This document shows, piece after piece, positions 1 through 8,436 of a stretch of DNA of 64,000 nt (position 1 is the first letter of the stretch; each line of letters starts with the position of its first letter). The DNA lies in the NCBI GenBank assembly GCA_947498645.1, contig CANMKS010000001.1, positions 1,588,032 to 1,652,031 on the forward strand. Reading direction: 5' to 3'. A program made the translations under genes and the position numbers. The notes below the pieces were generated by a model that searched no databases, was not told the DNA's origin, and worked only from the letters and a program-made list of their open reading frames with translations. Source of the stretch: an uncultured Paracoccaceae bacterium. Lineage in GTDB: Bacteria > Pseudomonadota > Alphaproteobacteria > Rhodobacterales > Rhodobacteraceae.

Positions 1-310
1 GCGGATGCGCGATGGCTCTGGCCACGTTCCGTGTTGCTTGCGAGCGTCCATCACGCAGTCCTGCGAGGAACTCGAACCGTTCTGGCGCAATCAGGCTGCC
101 GTCATTGTCGTAAAGGCAATGGGCGGCCGTGAGGATCAGGCGCTCGCGGATGAGCGCTGCCGTGCAAAACCCCTTGCCCCGGATATCGAGCCTGCCGACC
201 GCTTCCCAGCCTTGGCTGTCTTGCCGCGTCTCAAGCGTCACCAACCCGCTTTCCTGCGCATGCAGGGCGGAGGCCGCAAATAGGAATGCTGAAATCAAGA
301 GCCTGCGCAT
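1..310 (-). CDS. Trypsin-like serine protease, exported (3' end outside window)
   Basis: This gene is missing from the ORF track because it runs off the left edge. Reading leftward from an ATG at 310 gives a signal peptide (MRRLLISAFLFAASALHAQ) and then a chymotrypsin-fold N-terminal half. Residues 58-65 read LILTAAHC, the S1-family motif with the catalytic histidine at about 64, and Cys49 is placed to bond with Cys65 as in trypsins. The Asp and Ser of the triad would lie beyond the window. A periplasmic or secreted endopeptidase is inferred. It follows glcF on the same strand after 55 bases, but nothing else suggests a glycolate role. Confidence 0.8.
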   Translation of the reverse strand, partial: MRRLLISAFLFAASALHAQESGLVTLETRQDSQGWEAVGRLDIRGKGFCTAALIRERLILTAAHCLYDNDGSLIAPERFEFLAGLRDGRSQATRNVARAIAHP

Positions 311-365
311 GAATCACCTTGAATCGCGAGCGCTCAGCCTGCGAAAGACTTGCGGCAGGATTATG

Positions 366-1688
366 TCATCCACGCAAGATCGGGATTTGCGGTTCGCGTT
401 TGCCCGGCGCGGTCAGTGCAGGGGGCTGCGGCCCGCCTGTCGCCCAATCAAGCAATTCAACCGTATGCACGATGGGCACATCCGTGCCGCCGCCGATTTG
501 CATCATGCAACCGATGTTGCCAGCGGCAATGATGTCGGGGGTCAGAGCTTCCAGGGTTTGGACCTTGCGGGATTTGAGTTGCTTGGAAATCTCAGGCTGC
601 ATCAGGTTGTAGGTACCCGCCGACCCGCAACACAGATGGCTGTCTGCCGGTTCCAGTACCGTGAAACCGGCCTTTTTCAGCAAGTCCTTGGGGAAGGTTT
701 TGATCTGTTGGCCGTGTTGGAGCGAACAGGCAGCGTGATAGGCGACCTTGGTGTTCTTGTCCTCACCTTCGGGTAAATCAAGTTTCATCAGGATTTCCGA
801 GACGTCCATCGCAATCGCTGACACGCGTGCCGCGTCTGCGGCGAGCGGATCATTGCGGAACATATGGCCATAGTCCTTGACCGTCGTGCCGCAGCCAGAG
901 GTGTTGATTACAATCGCATCCAGCCCGCCGTTGTCGATTTCCCGCGCCCAGGCCTTGATGTTTTTGGCCGCTGTTGCGTGGCTTTCGGCCTCTTTGCCCA
1001 TGTGGTGGGTCAACGCCCCACAACAGCCCGCACCTTCGGCCACGACAACCTCTGCCCCAAGACGGGTCAGCAAGCGGATAGTGGCGTCGTTGATATCGGT
1101 ATTCAGCGCCTTTTGCGCACATCCGGTCATCAGGGCCACACGCATTTTCGGATTCTCGGCGGCAAAGGTCTGCGGGTCGTCGTTGCGACTGACGGGTGGT
1201 ATGGTTCTGGGGGCCATTTCAAGCATGGCACGCAGGCGGGCATCGGGCATCAGCCGCGCAAATGGCCGCCCGATCCTGGCCCCAAGCAAGGCGACCCGAA
1301 ATCGCATCGGATAGGGCAGAATGCGCGCCAGAAGCCAGCGCAAGGCGCGGTCAGATAGGGGGCGGTCGTAGGTCTTTTCGATGTAGGCGCGGGCATGATC
1401 AACCAGATGCATGTAATGCACGCCTGACGGGCAGGTGGTCATGCACGCCAGGCAAGACAAGCAGCGGTCGATGTGCATGACAGTCTTTGCATCCGGTTTG
1501 CGCGCGTTCTCAAGCATATCCTTGATCAGATAGATCCGGCCGCGCGGACTATCCAGTTCATCCCCCAGTACCTGATAGGTGGGGCAGGTGGCAGTACAAA
1601 AGCCGCAATGCACGCAATTGCGCAGTATTTCGTTTGAGCGGGCGATATCGGGATCGGTTAGCTGTTCTGGCGTGAATGTCGTCTGCAT
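366..1688 (-). CDS. glcF: Glycolate oxidase iron-sulfur subunit GlcF
   Basis: 440 residues. This is the electron-transfer subunit of the GlcDEF complex, which oxidises glycolate to glyoxylate and passes electrons to the respiratory chain. Two CxxCxxCxxxCP clusters are visible (Cys25/28/31/35 and Cys76/79/82/86), the two [4Fe-4S] ferredoxin sites. Two CCG-type cysteine motifs follow in the C-terminal half (GCCGALTHH and CCGSAGTYN), as in heterodisulfide reductase-like domains. Length matches the family. Its ATG at 1688 shares one base with the end of glcE, so the genes are translationally coupled. It is the last gene of glcDEF in the direction of reading. Confidence 0.95.
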   Translation of the reverse strand: MQTTFTPEQLTDPDIARSNEILRNCVHCGFCTATCPTYQVLGDELDSPRGRIYLIKDMLENARKPDAKTVMHIDRCLSCLACMTTCPSGVHYMHLVDHARAYIEKTYDRPLSDRALRWLLARILPYPMRFRVALLGARIGRPFARLMPDARLRAMLEMAPRTIPPVSRNDDPQTFAAENPKMRVALMTGCAQKALNTDINDATIRLLTRLGAEVVVAEGAGCCGALTHHMGKEAESHATAAKNIKAWAREIDNGGLDAIVINTSGCGTTVKDYGHMFRNDPLAADAARVSAIAMDVSEILMKLDLPEGEDKNTKVAYHAACSLQHGQQIKTFPKDLLKKAGFTVLEPADSHLCCGSAGTYNLMQPEISKQLKSRKVQTLEALTPDIIAAGNIGCMMQIGGGTDVPIVHTVELLDWATGGPQPPALTAPGKREPQIPILRG

Positions 1689-2809
1689 CAGGTCATGATC
1701 CCGGGGTTAAGAATGCCACGTGGGTCGAATTTGGCGCGCAGCCCGCTGGTGATTGCAGCAAGCGCCGGGGCTTCCGGGTGAAAGACGGGCAGGTCAGCAG
1801 TGCCCCGGATCAGTGTGGCATGACCATCAAAAGCCCCGATCGCAGCGCGCAGGTCATGCCCTGCCTCTGTCAGCGCCCAGATCAGCCCGCCGCCCCAGTC
1901 ATATTGCACTGCCTTTGCCCCCATGCGGGCGGCAATCCCAGCTGCGTCAGACGGCTTGCATGAGACCCGCCAGACATCCCCCGGCTGGTCTGTAAAAGCG
2001 GCAGCATCGCGAACCCATTTCCACCCTTCGGCCGCGCCGGGGCCTTCTGTTGCGCCAACCGCAATCTCGGCGTCGCCGTAATTCTTGAGCAGATCGCGCA
2101 GCTTTTCCGCACGGTACTTGACCGAGGTCTCGAACCCTTCAATGCGGATCATGGTCAACGGCTCGCCAAACTTGCTTTTGGGGAAATGCGCGGCACCTGT
2201 GGCTTCAAACGGCGATCCAAGCGCGGCAGAGAGTGCTGCAATCGCCCTGTCATCCCGTAGACCATGCAACATGACAGTGCCCATGGTTTCCACATCTGGC
2301 AGCACTTTGAGGGAGACCTCGGTCAGCACCCCCAGCGTACCGTAAGACCCTGTCATCAACTTGACCAGATCATAGCCCGTCACATTCTTCATCACCCGGC
2401 CACCGTTCTTGATGATTGTGCCCGCGCCATCGACGCAGCGCACACCCAGCATGAAATCCCGACATGCACCAACAGCGATGCGGCGCGGACCAGAGATATT
2501 GGCCGCGACCATGCCACCCAATGTTGGCGCCCCGGTGGTTCCCAAAAGCGGTCTGTGGTCCATCGGCTCAAACGCAAGGCGCTGGTTTTCGGCCGCAAGT
2601 GCGGCCTCAACCTCCGACAGCGGCGTGCCTGAGCCGGCAACAATGGTCAGCGCACCGGGTTCATACAGGCTGATCCCGCTCAGCTTTGCTGTGCTCAACT
2701 CTTGCCCTTCCGTGCGCCCGATGGGACGTGTACCCCCGCCTTTGATCCGCAAGGGTTCATCGGATGTGGCAATCATCTCGGCCAGTTCTGCTTCGGTGGA
2801 TGGCGTCAT
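1688..2809 (-). CDS. glcE: Glycolate oxidase FAD-binding subunit GlcE
   Basis: 373 residues from the ATG at 2809. That start is chosen over the track's 2854 because an AAGAAGA ribosome-binding site lies just upstream, and the extra 15 residues come from a spacer element that looks non-coding. It is a PCMH-type FAD-binding protein: a KGGGTRP segment near residue 25 and the flavin-fold stretch GRVMKNVTGYDL in the middle. GlcE is the shorter, GlcD-like partner in the membrane-associated glycolate oxidase. Gene order glcD-glcE-glcF and the overlap with glcF support the assignment. Confidence 0.93.
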   Translation of the reverse strand: MTPSTEAELAEMIATSDEPLRIKGGGTRPIGRTEGQELSTAKLSGISLYEPGALTIVAGSGTPLSEVEAALAAENQRLAFEPMDHRPLLGTTGAPTLGGMVAANISGPRRIAVGACRDFMLGVRCVDGAGTIIKNGGRVMKNVTGYDLVKLMTGSYGTLGVLTEVSLKVLPDVETMGTVMLHGLRDDRAIAALSAALGSPFEATGAAHFPKSKFGEPLTMIRIEGFETSVKYRAEKLRDLLKNYGDAEIAVGATEGPGAAEGWKWVRDAAAFTDQPGDVWRVSCKPSDAAGIAARMGAKAVQYDWGGGLIWALTEAGHDLRAAIGAFDGHATLIRGTADLPVFHPEAPALAAITSGLRAKFDPRGILNPGIMT

Positions 2810-2872
2810 GTCCGTCTTCTTTTGTTCAAAAATATCTTGGGGGGCGTGGGACACGCGGGGGCAAAGCCCCCT
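2810..2872 (-). repeat. Structured spacer between glcD and glcE
   Basis: The 63 bases between the glcD stop and the glcE start hold two back-to-back perfect hairpins (GGGGGC-AAA-GCCCCC at 2857-2871 and GCGTG-GGA-CACGC at 2844-2856). On the coding strand a C-run, AAGATATTTTT and then the AAAAGAAG ribosome-binding site follow. From memory, very similar spacers (G/C hairpin, CCCC, TATTTTT, AAGAAGA) precede many genes in Rhodobacteraceae. That is recollection, not a search. Confidence 0.5.
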
Positions 2873-4306
2873 CTATGCGGCGCGGCGGGGCTCAGAGCTG
2901 GCCAATGGGAACACTTTGGCGGCATTCAAAAGCCAATCAGGATCAAATACATCTTTGATTGCCATTTGCGCCTCAAGGTCGGCGGGGTCATATTGCACGG
3001 TCATCAGATCACGCTTTTCGATGCCCACGCCATGTTCGCCGGTCAGGCAACCGCCGACCTCGACGCAAAGTTTCAGCACCTCCGCGCCAAACGCTTCACA
3101 AATCTCAAGATCGCCGGGTTTGTTGGCGTCATACAGGATCAGGGGGTGCATATTGCCGTCGCCTGCGTGGAACACATTGCCGACACCAAGACCGTAGTGT
3201 TTGGACATCTCGCCAATCCGCTTCAGCACATAAGGTAACGACGAGACCGGGATTGTCCCATCCAGACACATATAGTCAGAGATTTTCCCAATGGCGCTGA
3301 AGGCAGCTTTGCGGCCCGCCCAAATGCGCGCCGCTTCATCCGGTGACTGCGCCTCGCGCAGTTCAACGGGATTGTGCTTTGCCGCGATAGTCTTGATCCG
3401 GGCCAGTTGATCGTCAATCTCGGCCTCAGAGCCTTCAACCTCAACAATCAGCAGCGCCTCACACTCGGGATAGCCTGCGCCCGAGAATTCTTCGCAAACA
3501 CCAATCAGCATCTCGTCCATATATTCGATTGCGACCGGCAGAATACCCGCCTTGATGATGTCCGACACAACCTGCCCGGCAGTTTCAGCACTGTCATAGC
3601 CCATCAATACCGGGCGTGCGCCTTCTGGTTTGTGCAGGATGCGCAGAGTCGCCTCTGTCACGACACCAAGCTGGCCTTCTGATCCGCAGATGACGCCCAG
3701 CACGTCCAGCCCTGCGGCATCCAGATGCGCGCCGCCCACGTCAACGATCGTGCCATCCATCATCACCATGGTGACGCCCATCAGATTGTTGGTGGTGACG
3801 CCGTATTTCAGGCAATGCGCCCCGCCGGAGTTCATCGCGATATTGCCTGCGATAGCACAGGCGAGCTGGCTGGACGGATCGGGGGCGTAAAAGAACCCTT
3901 CCGCCTCTACCGCGCCGGTGACAGACAGGTTGGTTCGCCCGCTTTGCACCTTGATGTAGCGGTCAGCATAGTTGGTTTCGATCACGCCGTTCATCTTGGC
4001 CACACCGAGGATCACGCAATCGGCCGTGGGCAATGCACCACCGGCCAATGATGTGCCAGAGCCGCGCGGAACCACCGGCACGCCCATTTCGTGGCATACC
4101 TTCAGCGCGGCGGAAACTTCAGCGGTGTTGGCAGGCAGAATGGCGCAAAGCGGCGGGCATTTATATGCCGTCAGCGCATCGCATTCATAGGCGCGTGTCT
4201 GGTTTTCATCCGAGATCACAGCATTGGTTGGCAGAACCTCTTTCAGCCGCGCGACGATCTGTTCCTTGCGGGCCAACACATGGGTACTCGGGGCAGGCAT
4301 TTCCAT
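2873..4306 (-). CDS. glcD: Glycolate oxidase catalytic subunit GlcD
   Basis: 477 residues, the usual GlcD size. This is the FAD-linked catalytic subunit that oxidises glycolate (and often D-lactate). The FAD-binding PCMH domain shows PVVPRGSGTSLAGGA at about residues 75-90 and NSGGAHCLKYGVTTNN at about 160. The C-terminal FAD oxidase domain ends in the family signature GEHGVGIEKRDLM. The start at 4306 has GGAG seven bases upstream. It is the first gene of glcDEF, with a promoter and palindromic operator immediately before it. Confidence 0.95.
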   Translation of the reverse strand: MEMPAPSTHVLARKEQIVARLKEVLPTNAVISDENQTRAYECDALTAYKCPPLCAILPANTAEVSAALKVCHEMGVPVVPRGSGTSLAGGALPTADCVILGVAKMNGVIETNYADRYIKVQSGRTNLSVTGAVEAEGFFYAPDPSSQLACAIAGNIAMNSGGAHCLKYGVTTNNLMGVTMVMMDGTIVDVGGAHLDAAGLDVLGVICGSEGQLGVVTEATLRILHKPEGARPVLMGYDSAETAGQVVSDIIKAGILPVAIEYMDEMLIGVCEEFSGAGYPECEALLIVEVEGSEAEIDDQLARIKTIAAKHNPVELREAQSPDEAARIWAGRKAAFSAIGKISDYMCLDGTIPVSSLPYVLKRIGEMSKHYGLGVGNVFHAGDGNMHPLILYDANKPGDLEICEAFGAEVLKLCVEVGGCLTGEHGVGIEKRDLMTVQYDPADLEAQMAIKDVFDPDWLLNAAKVFPLASSEPRRAA

Positions 4307-4327
4307 CTTGCGACTCCAATCTATCGG

Positions 4328-4350
4328 ATTGGTAAAAATATATTACCAAT
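4328..4350. promoter_or_regulatory. Palindromic operator before glcDEF (GntR/FadR-like)
   Basis: Perfect 8-bp inverted arms ATTGGTAA / TTACCAAT separated by 7 bases. FadR-subfamily GntR regulators (PdhR, GlcC, LldR) recognise TTGGT...ACCAA half-sites, although the gap here is longer than the PdhR site. It overlaps the end of the predicted -10 box and the likely transcription start of glcD, a typical repressor position. No GntR gene is in the window. Confidence 0.6.
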
Positions 4351-4377
4351 TTTGTGATATGGCAAGTCCAATGTCAA
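4349..4377 (-). promoter_or_regulatory. Predicted sigma-70 promoter of glcDEF
   Basis: On the minus strand TTGACA (4377-4372) is a perfect -35 box, followed by exactly 17 bases and CAAAAT (4354-4349), a 4/6 match to the -10 box. The operator palindrome begins at the -10. Confidence 0.55.
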
Positions 4378-4395
4378 AAGGCTAAACCGAGGGTC

Positions 4396-5094
4396 ATGAG
4401 ACTAATTGATCATCTGAGCCTTCTGGCCCCCCTCGATTTATGTGCTGTCGGCCTGATTGTGGTCGCCTGGTTTGCGATCGGCTGGCTGATCGAACACCCC
4501 GGTGCCAAGCGCCCATCTGTGACCATGCTGATGTCAGAAGAGCGCCGCGCATGGATGAAGGTCTTTGTGACGCGAGATCCACGCATCTTTGACAGCCAGA
4601 TTCTTGCCAGCCTGCGGCAGGGCACGGCCTTTTTCGCCTCTACCTGTCTGTTGGCTGTGGGTGGTGTTCTGGCACTTGCCGGCAATACTGAACCGCTTAG
4701 CGGGTTGGCCGCTGAAGTGACCGAGATGCCCGTGCCTGTATTGGTCTTTCAGCTGAAACTGGGGCTGGTGGCGCTTTTTCTGACCAATGCCTTTTTGAAA
4801 TTCGTCTGGGCCAACCGCGTTTTTGGTTACTGCGCTGTCCTGATGGCCGCTGTGCCCAACGACCCCGATGACCCGGCAGCACACCCGCGTGCGGCGCAGG
4901 CAGCGGAACTGAACATCCGGGCCGCCATCAACTTTAACCGCGGTTTGCGGGGCATGTATTTTGCCATGGGTGCATTGGCCTGGCTGCTTGGGTCGGTCGC
5001 GCTGATCATCGCGACGCTGATCGTGCTCTGGGTTTTGTGGTCACGCGAATTTGCGTCACTGCCCCGTTCAATTCTGCTAAAAGATACAACATGA
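4396..5094 (+). CDS. DUF599 family membrane protein
   Basis: 232 residues from the ATG at 4396 (GAGGG just upstream; the track's earlier start adds 14 residues from the operator region). It has an N-terminal membrane segment at about 10-30, a conserved cytoplasmic stretch with MLMSEERRAWMK and RDPRIFDSQI, and three more hydrophobic segments at about 80-100, 115-140 and 195-220. This matches DUF599, an integral membrane family of unknown function common in proteobacteria. It is divergent from glcD and its stop overlaps the next gene's start (ATGA). Confidence 0.85.
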   Translation: MRLIDHLSLLAPLDLCAVGLIVVAWFAIGWLIEHPGAKRPSVTMLMSEERRAWMKVFVTRDPRIFDSQILASLRQGTAFFASTCLLAVGGVLALAGNTEPLSGLAAEVTEMPVPVLVFQLKLGLVALFLTNAFLKFVWANRVFGYCAVLMAAVPNDPDDPAAHPRAAQAAELNIRAAINFNRGLRGMYFAMGALAWLLGSVALIIATLIVLWVLWSREFASLPRSILLKDTT

Positions 5095-5429
5095 GATATC
5101 TTGCCTTGATTGCCTGCCTCGCAGGCCCCGCCTTTGCCGATGCACCCGTTGTCGAGGCTGTGACGATCAACGGATCCAGCATCAGTGTAACCTTGTCACA
5201 TCCTGACACGGGATGGGATCACTATGCCGACGGGTGGGAGGTGCTGGATGCCGACGGCAACAGCCTCGGCATTCGCGAGCTTGCGCATCCGCATGTGAAT
5301 GAACAACCCTTCACCCGGTCACTGTCCGGGGTGGATATCCCGGAAGGCGTAACAACCCTTTTCGTGCGGGCGCGCTGCAACGTTGACGGCTGGTCAGAGA
5401 CACTGTTCGAGGTGAATTTGAACCCATAA
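5091..5429 (+). CDS. Small exported protein of unknown function
   Basis: 112 residues starting at the ATG that overlaps the DUF599 stop codon. A signal peptide is clear (MRYLALIACLAGPAFA, cleavage before DAPVV). The mature part of about 96 residues looks like a single beta-sandwich: alternating hydrophobic strands, with DTGWDHYADGWEVLDADG near the middle. The family is not recognised. Translational coupling to the DUF599 gene suggests they act together in the envelope. Confidence 0.75.
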   Translation: MRYLALIACLAGPAFADAPVVEAVTINGSSISVTLSHPDTGWDHYADGWEVLDADGNSLGIRELAHPHVNEQPFTRSLSGVDIPEGVTTLFVRARCNVDGWSETLFEVNLNP

Positions 5430-5433
5430 CGGC

Positions 5434-6357
5434 TTAGGGGCCAACAAGCTGGAAGTCCGCAACAAGCGGATAGTGATCGGTTGGCCATTCGCCCGCATAT
5501 TTCTTGCGCAAGACAACAGGCGTGCCAATCAGTTGGGCGCGATCTGTTGTCGCGATGTGATCGACCGCGCCAAACAGGTTGATGCCCCGGTTGAAGTGAT
5601 AGGTTGATCCTCGCACCGGAACGAACGACAGCCCGGTGTCTTCGAGGGTTCTGACCAATTGCCCACCCAAACGTGCATTCAGGTCCCCAATTGCAAAAAG
5701 TGCTTCGCGATCCGCAATCCAGGGCGTGATGCGCTCTGCAACCAGTGCGATCGATTTCTGGCGGTTCGACAGGCTGGCGTAATCCGTGTGGATGTTCACC
5801 ACCCGAAACACCGCGCCGTTTGTTTGATCTTCAAATTGCGCCCAAGACGCGAAGGCAGGGTAAGAGCCGTTGAAGGTCCGCGAATAGATCACGTCTGGTG
5901 CTTCAGAAAAAAAGAACCAGCCTTGATCCAGCATTCGCAACTTGTCAGCACGGTAGAGGATCGGTTGCGTGGATGGGAACGCGGACGGGTCACCCACTGC
6001 GGCTGCGGCATAGCCGGGATTGTTCGCAAGTAGCCAGTCCAGCGTCAGGTTGGTGTTATTGCCGTTGCCTCTGGCAAAGCTCTCCATCTCCTGAAATCCA
6101 ATCACATCGGCATCTATCTCCTTGAAGGCCAAATCCATGGGCCCTTTCCTGCGCTCCCAGTCTCCGACGGACCAGGGGCCGGTTTGCTGGCCCAGGATGA
6201 TGTAATGGACGTTGTAGGTCGCCACACGAAGCGTTTGCGCATCATTTGGCGGCAGAGCCGCGTTGCCCGAGTTGCGCACGGTCTGGCAGCCAACCAAGGC
6301 GATCAGACCAATCAGGAAAAAGGCGAGAACTTTCAAGACCGTGCCCAGCATCACCAT
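5434..6357 (-). CDS. Endonuclease/exonuclease/phosphatase (EEP) family lipoprotein
   Basis: 307 residues. The N-terminus has a hydrophobic stretch ending in the lipobox LVGC (Cys at about 24), so it is probably a lipid-anchored periplasmic protein. The EEP fold is shown by RVATYNVHY, GFQEME (metal-binding Glu), the NIHTDY block, IGDLNAR and the C-terminal TDHYPLVADF (catalytic Asp-His). Members hydrolyse phosphodiester or phosphomonoester bonds; the substrate cannot be told. It lies 9 bases after the large membrane protein gene, probably as the last gene of the moxR operon. Confidence 0.85.
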   Translation of the reverse strand: MVMLGTVLKVLAFFLIGLIALVGCQTVRNSGNAALPPNDAQTLRVATYNVHYIILGQQTGPWSVGDWERRKGPMDLAFKEIDADVIGFQEMESFARGNGNNTNLTLDWLLANNPGYAAAAVGDPSAFPSTQPILYRADKLRMLDQGWFFFSEAPDVIYSRTFNGSYPAFASWAQFEDQTNGAVFRVVNIHTDYASLSNRQKSIALVAERITPWIADREALFAIGDLNARLGGQLVRTLEDTGLSFVPVRGSTYHFNRGINLFGAVDHIATTDRAQLIGTPVVLRKKYAGEWPTDHYPLVADFQLVGP

Positions 6358-6366
6358 CCTCGCAAC

Positions 6367-8436
6367 TTATCTGCGGCCTTCGCGCAGCCATGCGCCAACG
6401 ATCATCAACGCGGCCAGCAAAAGATAGGCCCAGGACGGCAGCAGAGAGTTGATACTGATATCAGCCGTGCGGTACGCCCCGCGCGGCGTGATCCCGATCC
6501 AGCCACGCCCAGCCGCAGGGCGACCCTCGCGCACCGAACGGATGCTCACGTCGCCATCGCTGACCTGCACGACGCCGCCGCCGGTGCCGTCGACCAGCGG
6601 TTGCAGTAACTCGGCACTCGCAATGGTTTGCTCAAACTCGCGCGGGGCTGAGGGCCCAAGTGCGATCACAGTGGTTTCTTCGCCATCGTCCAGACGGTAA
6701 AGGCCAATCTCGGGCGCATCCCACAGTGTCTCAAACCGGCCCGGTGATACTTCTTCAAGCGTCAGCGCTGTCTCGGACCCATCCGGATGCGTCACCGTCA
6801 CGTCGCCGGTTTCCAGATCAAGCGTGCGCCGGATAATCCGCATCTTCTGGCCGGTCGGTTCAACCCAAAGCGCCTCTTCTTCAAGCTCAGGTTCTTTCAT
6901 CATCCAATGCGCCAGACGGCGCAGCAGTTCCAACTGCGGACCGCCGCCTTCATAGCCCCGATCCCATAGCCAGGAATGATCCGAGGCCATCAGCGAAACA
7001 CGACCTTCACCGATCCGGTTGAGGATCAAAAGAGGGCGGTCATCAAGGCCTGACATGACGGTTGTTGCGGCCTCCGGCACCAATACATCAATCAGCCGGA
7101 ACCATCGGCCCCAGCCCGGACCGTCGCCATCTGGATTGGGCGACAACAGGTCCAGCCCCTCGGTGACCGGGTGACGTTGCCCGATATCGGTCAGCTGTGG
7201 GACAAACCCCTCCTCAAAGACCCGCGCTGTTGGCGCACCGGGCAGGATGTTACCAAGCGGTGAGCGGTAGATGCTTTCAGCAGAGCCATATTCCGGCCCG
7301 GATGAAATCAGCACGGCGCCGCCCTGTTCAACGTAATCGCGGATGTTATCAAGGTAGGCGCTGGGCAGGATGCCCCGGCGGCGATACCGATCAAAGATGA
7401 TCAGATCAAAGTCGTTGATTTTTTCCAGAAACAGCTCGCGGGTCGGGAAGGCGATCAGAGACAGCTCATTCACTGGTACGCCGTCCTGTTTTTCAGGGGG
7501 GCGCAGAATGGTGAAATGGACCAGATCGACAGCGGAATCCGATTTGAGCAGGTTGCGCCAGGTCCGTTCCCCCGGATGCGGCTCGCCTGATACAAGCAGC
7601 ACGCGCAGACGGTCGCGCACGCCGTTGATCTGGATTACGGCGGCGTTGTTGCGGTTGGTCAGCTCTCCTTCCGCCACCGGAATGTTGAATTGCAGCACAT
7701 TCATCCCGCCATGCGGCAATGAGATGGGCAATTGAACATCCTGCCCAATAGGCACCTGCACGACAACCGGTGTATCCCCGTCAATTGCAATTGACAGAGG
7801 CACAGATGTGCTCTCGGGCGCGGCGCCCTGATCTTCGATGCGCAGCGTCAGGTTGACCTCTTCCCCCAGGATGGCAAAGGCGGGCGCGTTTTCGACGACC
7901 AGCCGCCGATCCCAATCCTCGGGCTCTCCGGTCAGCAAGGTATGCATTGGGGCAGGCAGGGCCGGTGCCCTTTCGATGTCATGCACACGCCCGTCGGTGA
8001 CAAGGACGATGCCCGCGATGCGCGCTTGCGGTTCTTCCGCCAAAGCCTCTGACAGGGCGGTCATCAGGGTTGTGCCCAAATCGCCTTCGGCATCGCCCAA
8101 TGTGACGATGCGCAGTTCGGTGTTGGGTTGGCGCGCCAGTTCAGCCGCGACATTGTCAATGGCTGCCGCATTTTGATCGGGCCTGCCGCCAATGCGCTGG
8201 CTGGCACTTTCATCAACCACAAGCATGACGATATCGGTCAGCGGTTCGCGGTCTTCTTGCTGAATAGCGGGGTTGGCCAAAGCAGTGAGCAGAACAAACC
8301 CCGCAAACCCGCGCAACCACCAACCCGGCAAACGCCGCCAGATCGCAAGAACGAGCGCGAGCAGCGCCAGCCCTGCCACTGTCAACAGCACCACCATGGG
8401 GACCAGAGGATCAAGGATCAATGTGCCGGTCATCAC
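6367..8436 (-). CDS. Large membrane protein with GATase-like/VWA-like domain (moxR operon)
   Basis: 689 residues. Two N-terminal membrane segments (about 10-32 and 38-55), a VWA-like start (MLVVDESASQR), then long periplasmic beta-rich regions. A class-I glutamine-amidotransferase-like segment occurs at about 345-400 (IIFDRYRRRGILPSAYLDN, GGAVLISSGPEY), and a final membrane helix precedes the C-terminal REGRR. Such proteins are usually annotated hypothetical or glutamine amidotransferase-like, and the amidotransferase catalytic residues are not evident. The start overlaps the DUF4159 gene stop (ATGA). It is probably an envelope partner of the MoxR ATPase; the exact role is unknown. Confidence 0.75.
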   Translation of the reverse strand: MMTGTLILDPLVPMVVLLTVAGLALLALVLAIWRRLPGWWLRGFAGFVLLTALANPAIQQEDREPLTDIVMLVVDESASQRIGGRPDQNAAAIDNVAAELARQPNTELRIVTLGDAEGDLGTTLMTALSEALAEEPQARIAGIVLVTDGRVHDIERAPALPAPMHTLLTGEPEDWDRRLVVENAPAFAILGEEVNLTLRIEDQGAAPESTSVPLSIAIDGDTPVVVQVPIGQDVQLPISLPHGGMNVLQFNIPVAEGELTNRNNAAVIQINGVRDRLRVLLVSGEPHPGERTWRNLLKSDSAVDLVHFTILRPPEKQDGVPVNELSLIAFPTRELFLEKINDFDLIIFDRYRRRGILPSAYLDNIRDYVEQGGAVLISSGPEYGSAESIYRSPLGNILPGAPTARVFEEGFVPQLTDIGQRHPVTEGLDLLSPNPDGDGPGWGRWFRLIDVLVPEAATTVMSGLDDRPLLILNRIGEGRVSLMASDHSWLWDRGYEGGGPQLELLRRLAHWMMKEPELEEEALWVEPTGQKMRIIRRTLDLETGDVTVTHPDGSETALTLEEVSPGRFETLWDAPEIGLYRLDDGEETTVIALGPSAPREFEQTIASAELLQPLVDGTGGGVVQVSDGDVSIRSVREGRPAAGRGWIGITPRGAYRTADISINSLLPSWAYLLLAALMIVGAWLREGRR

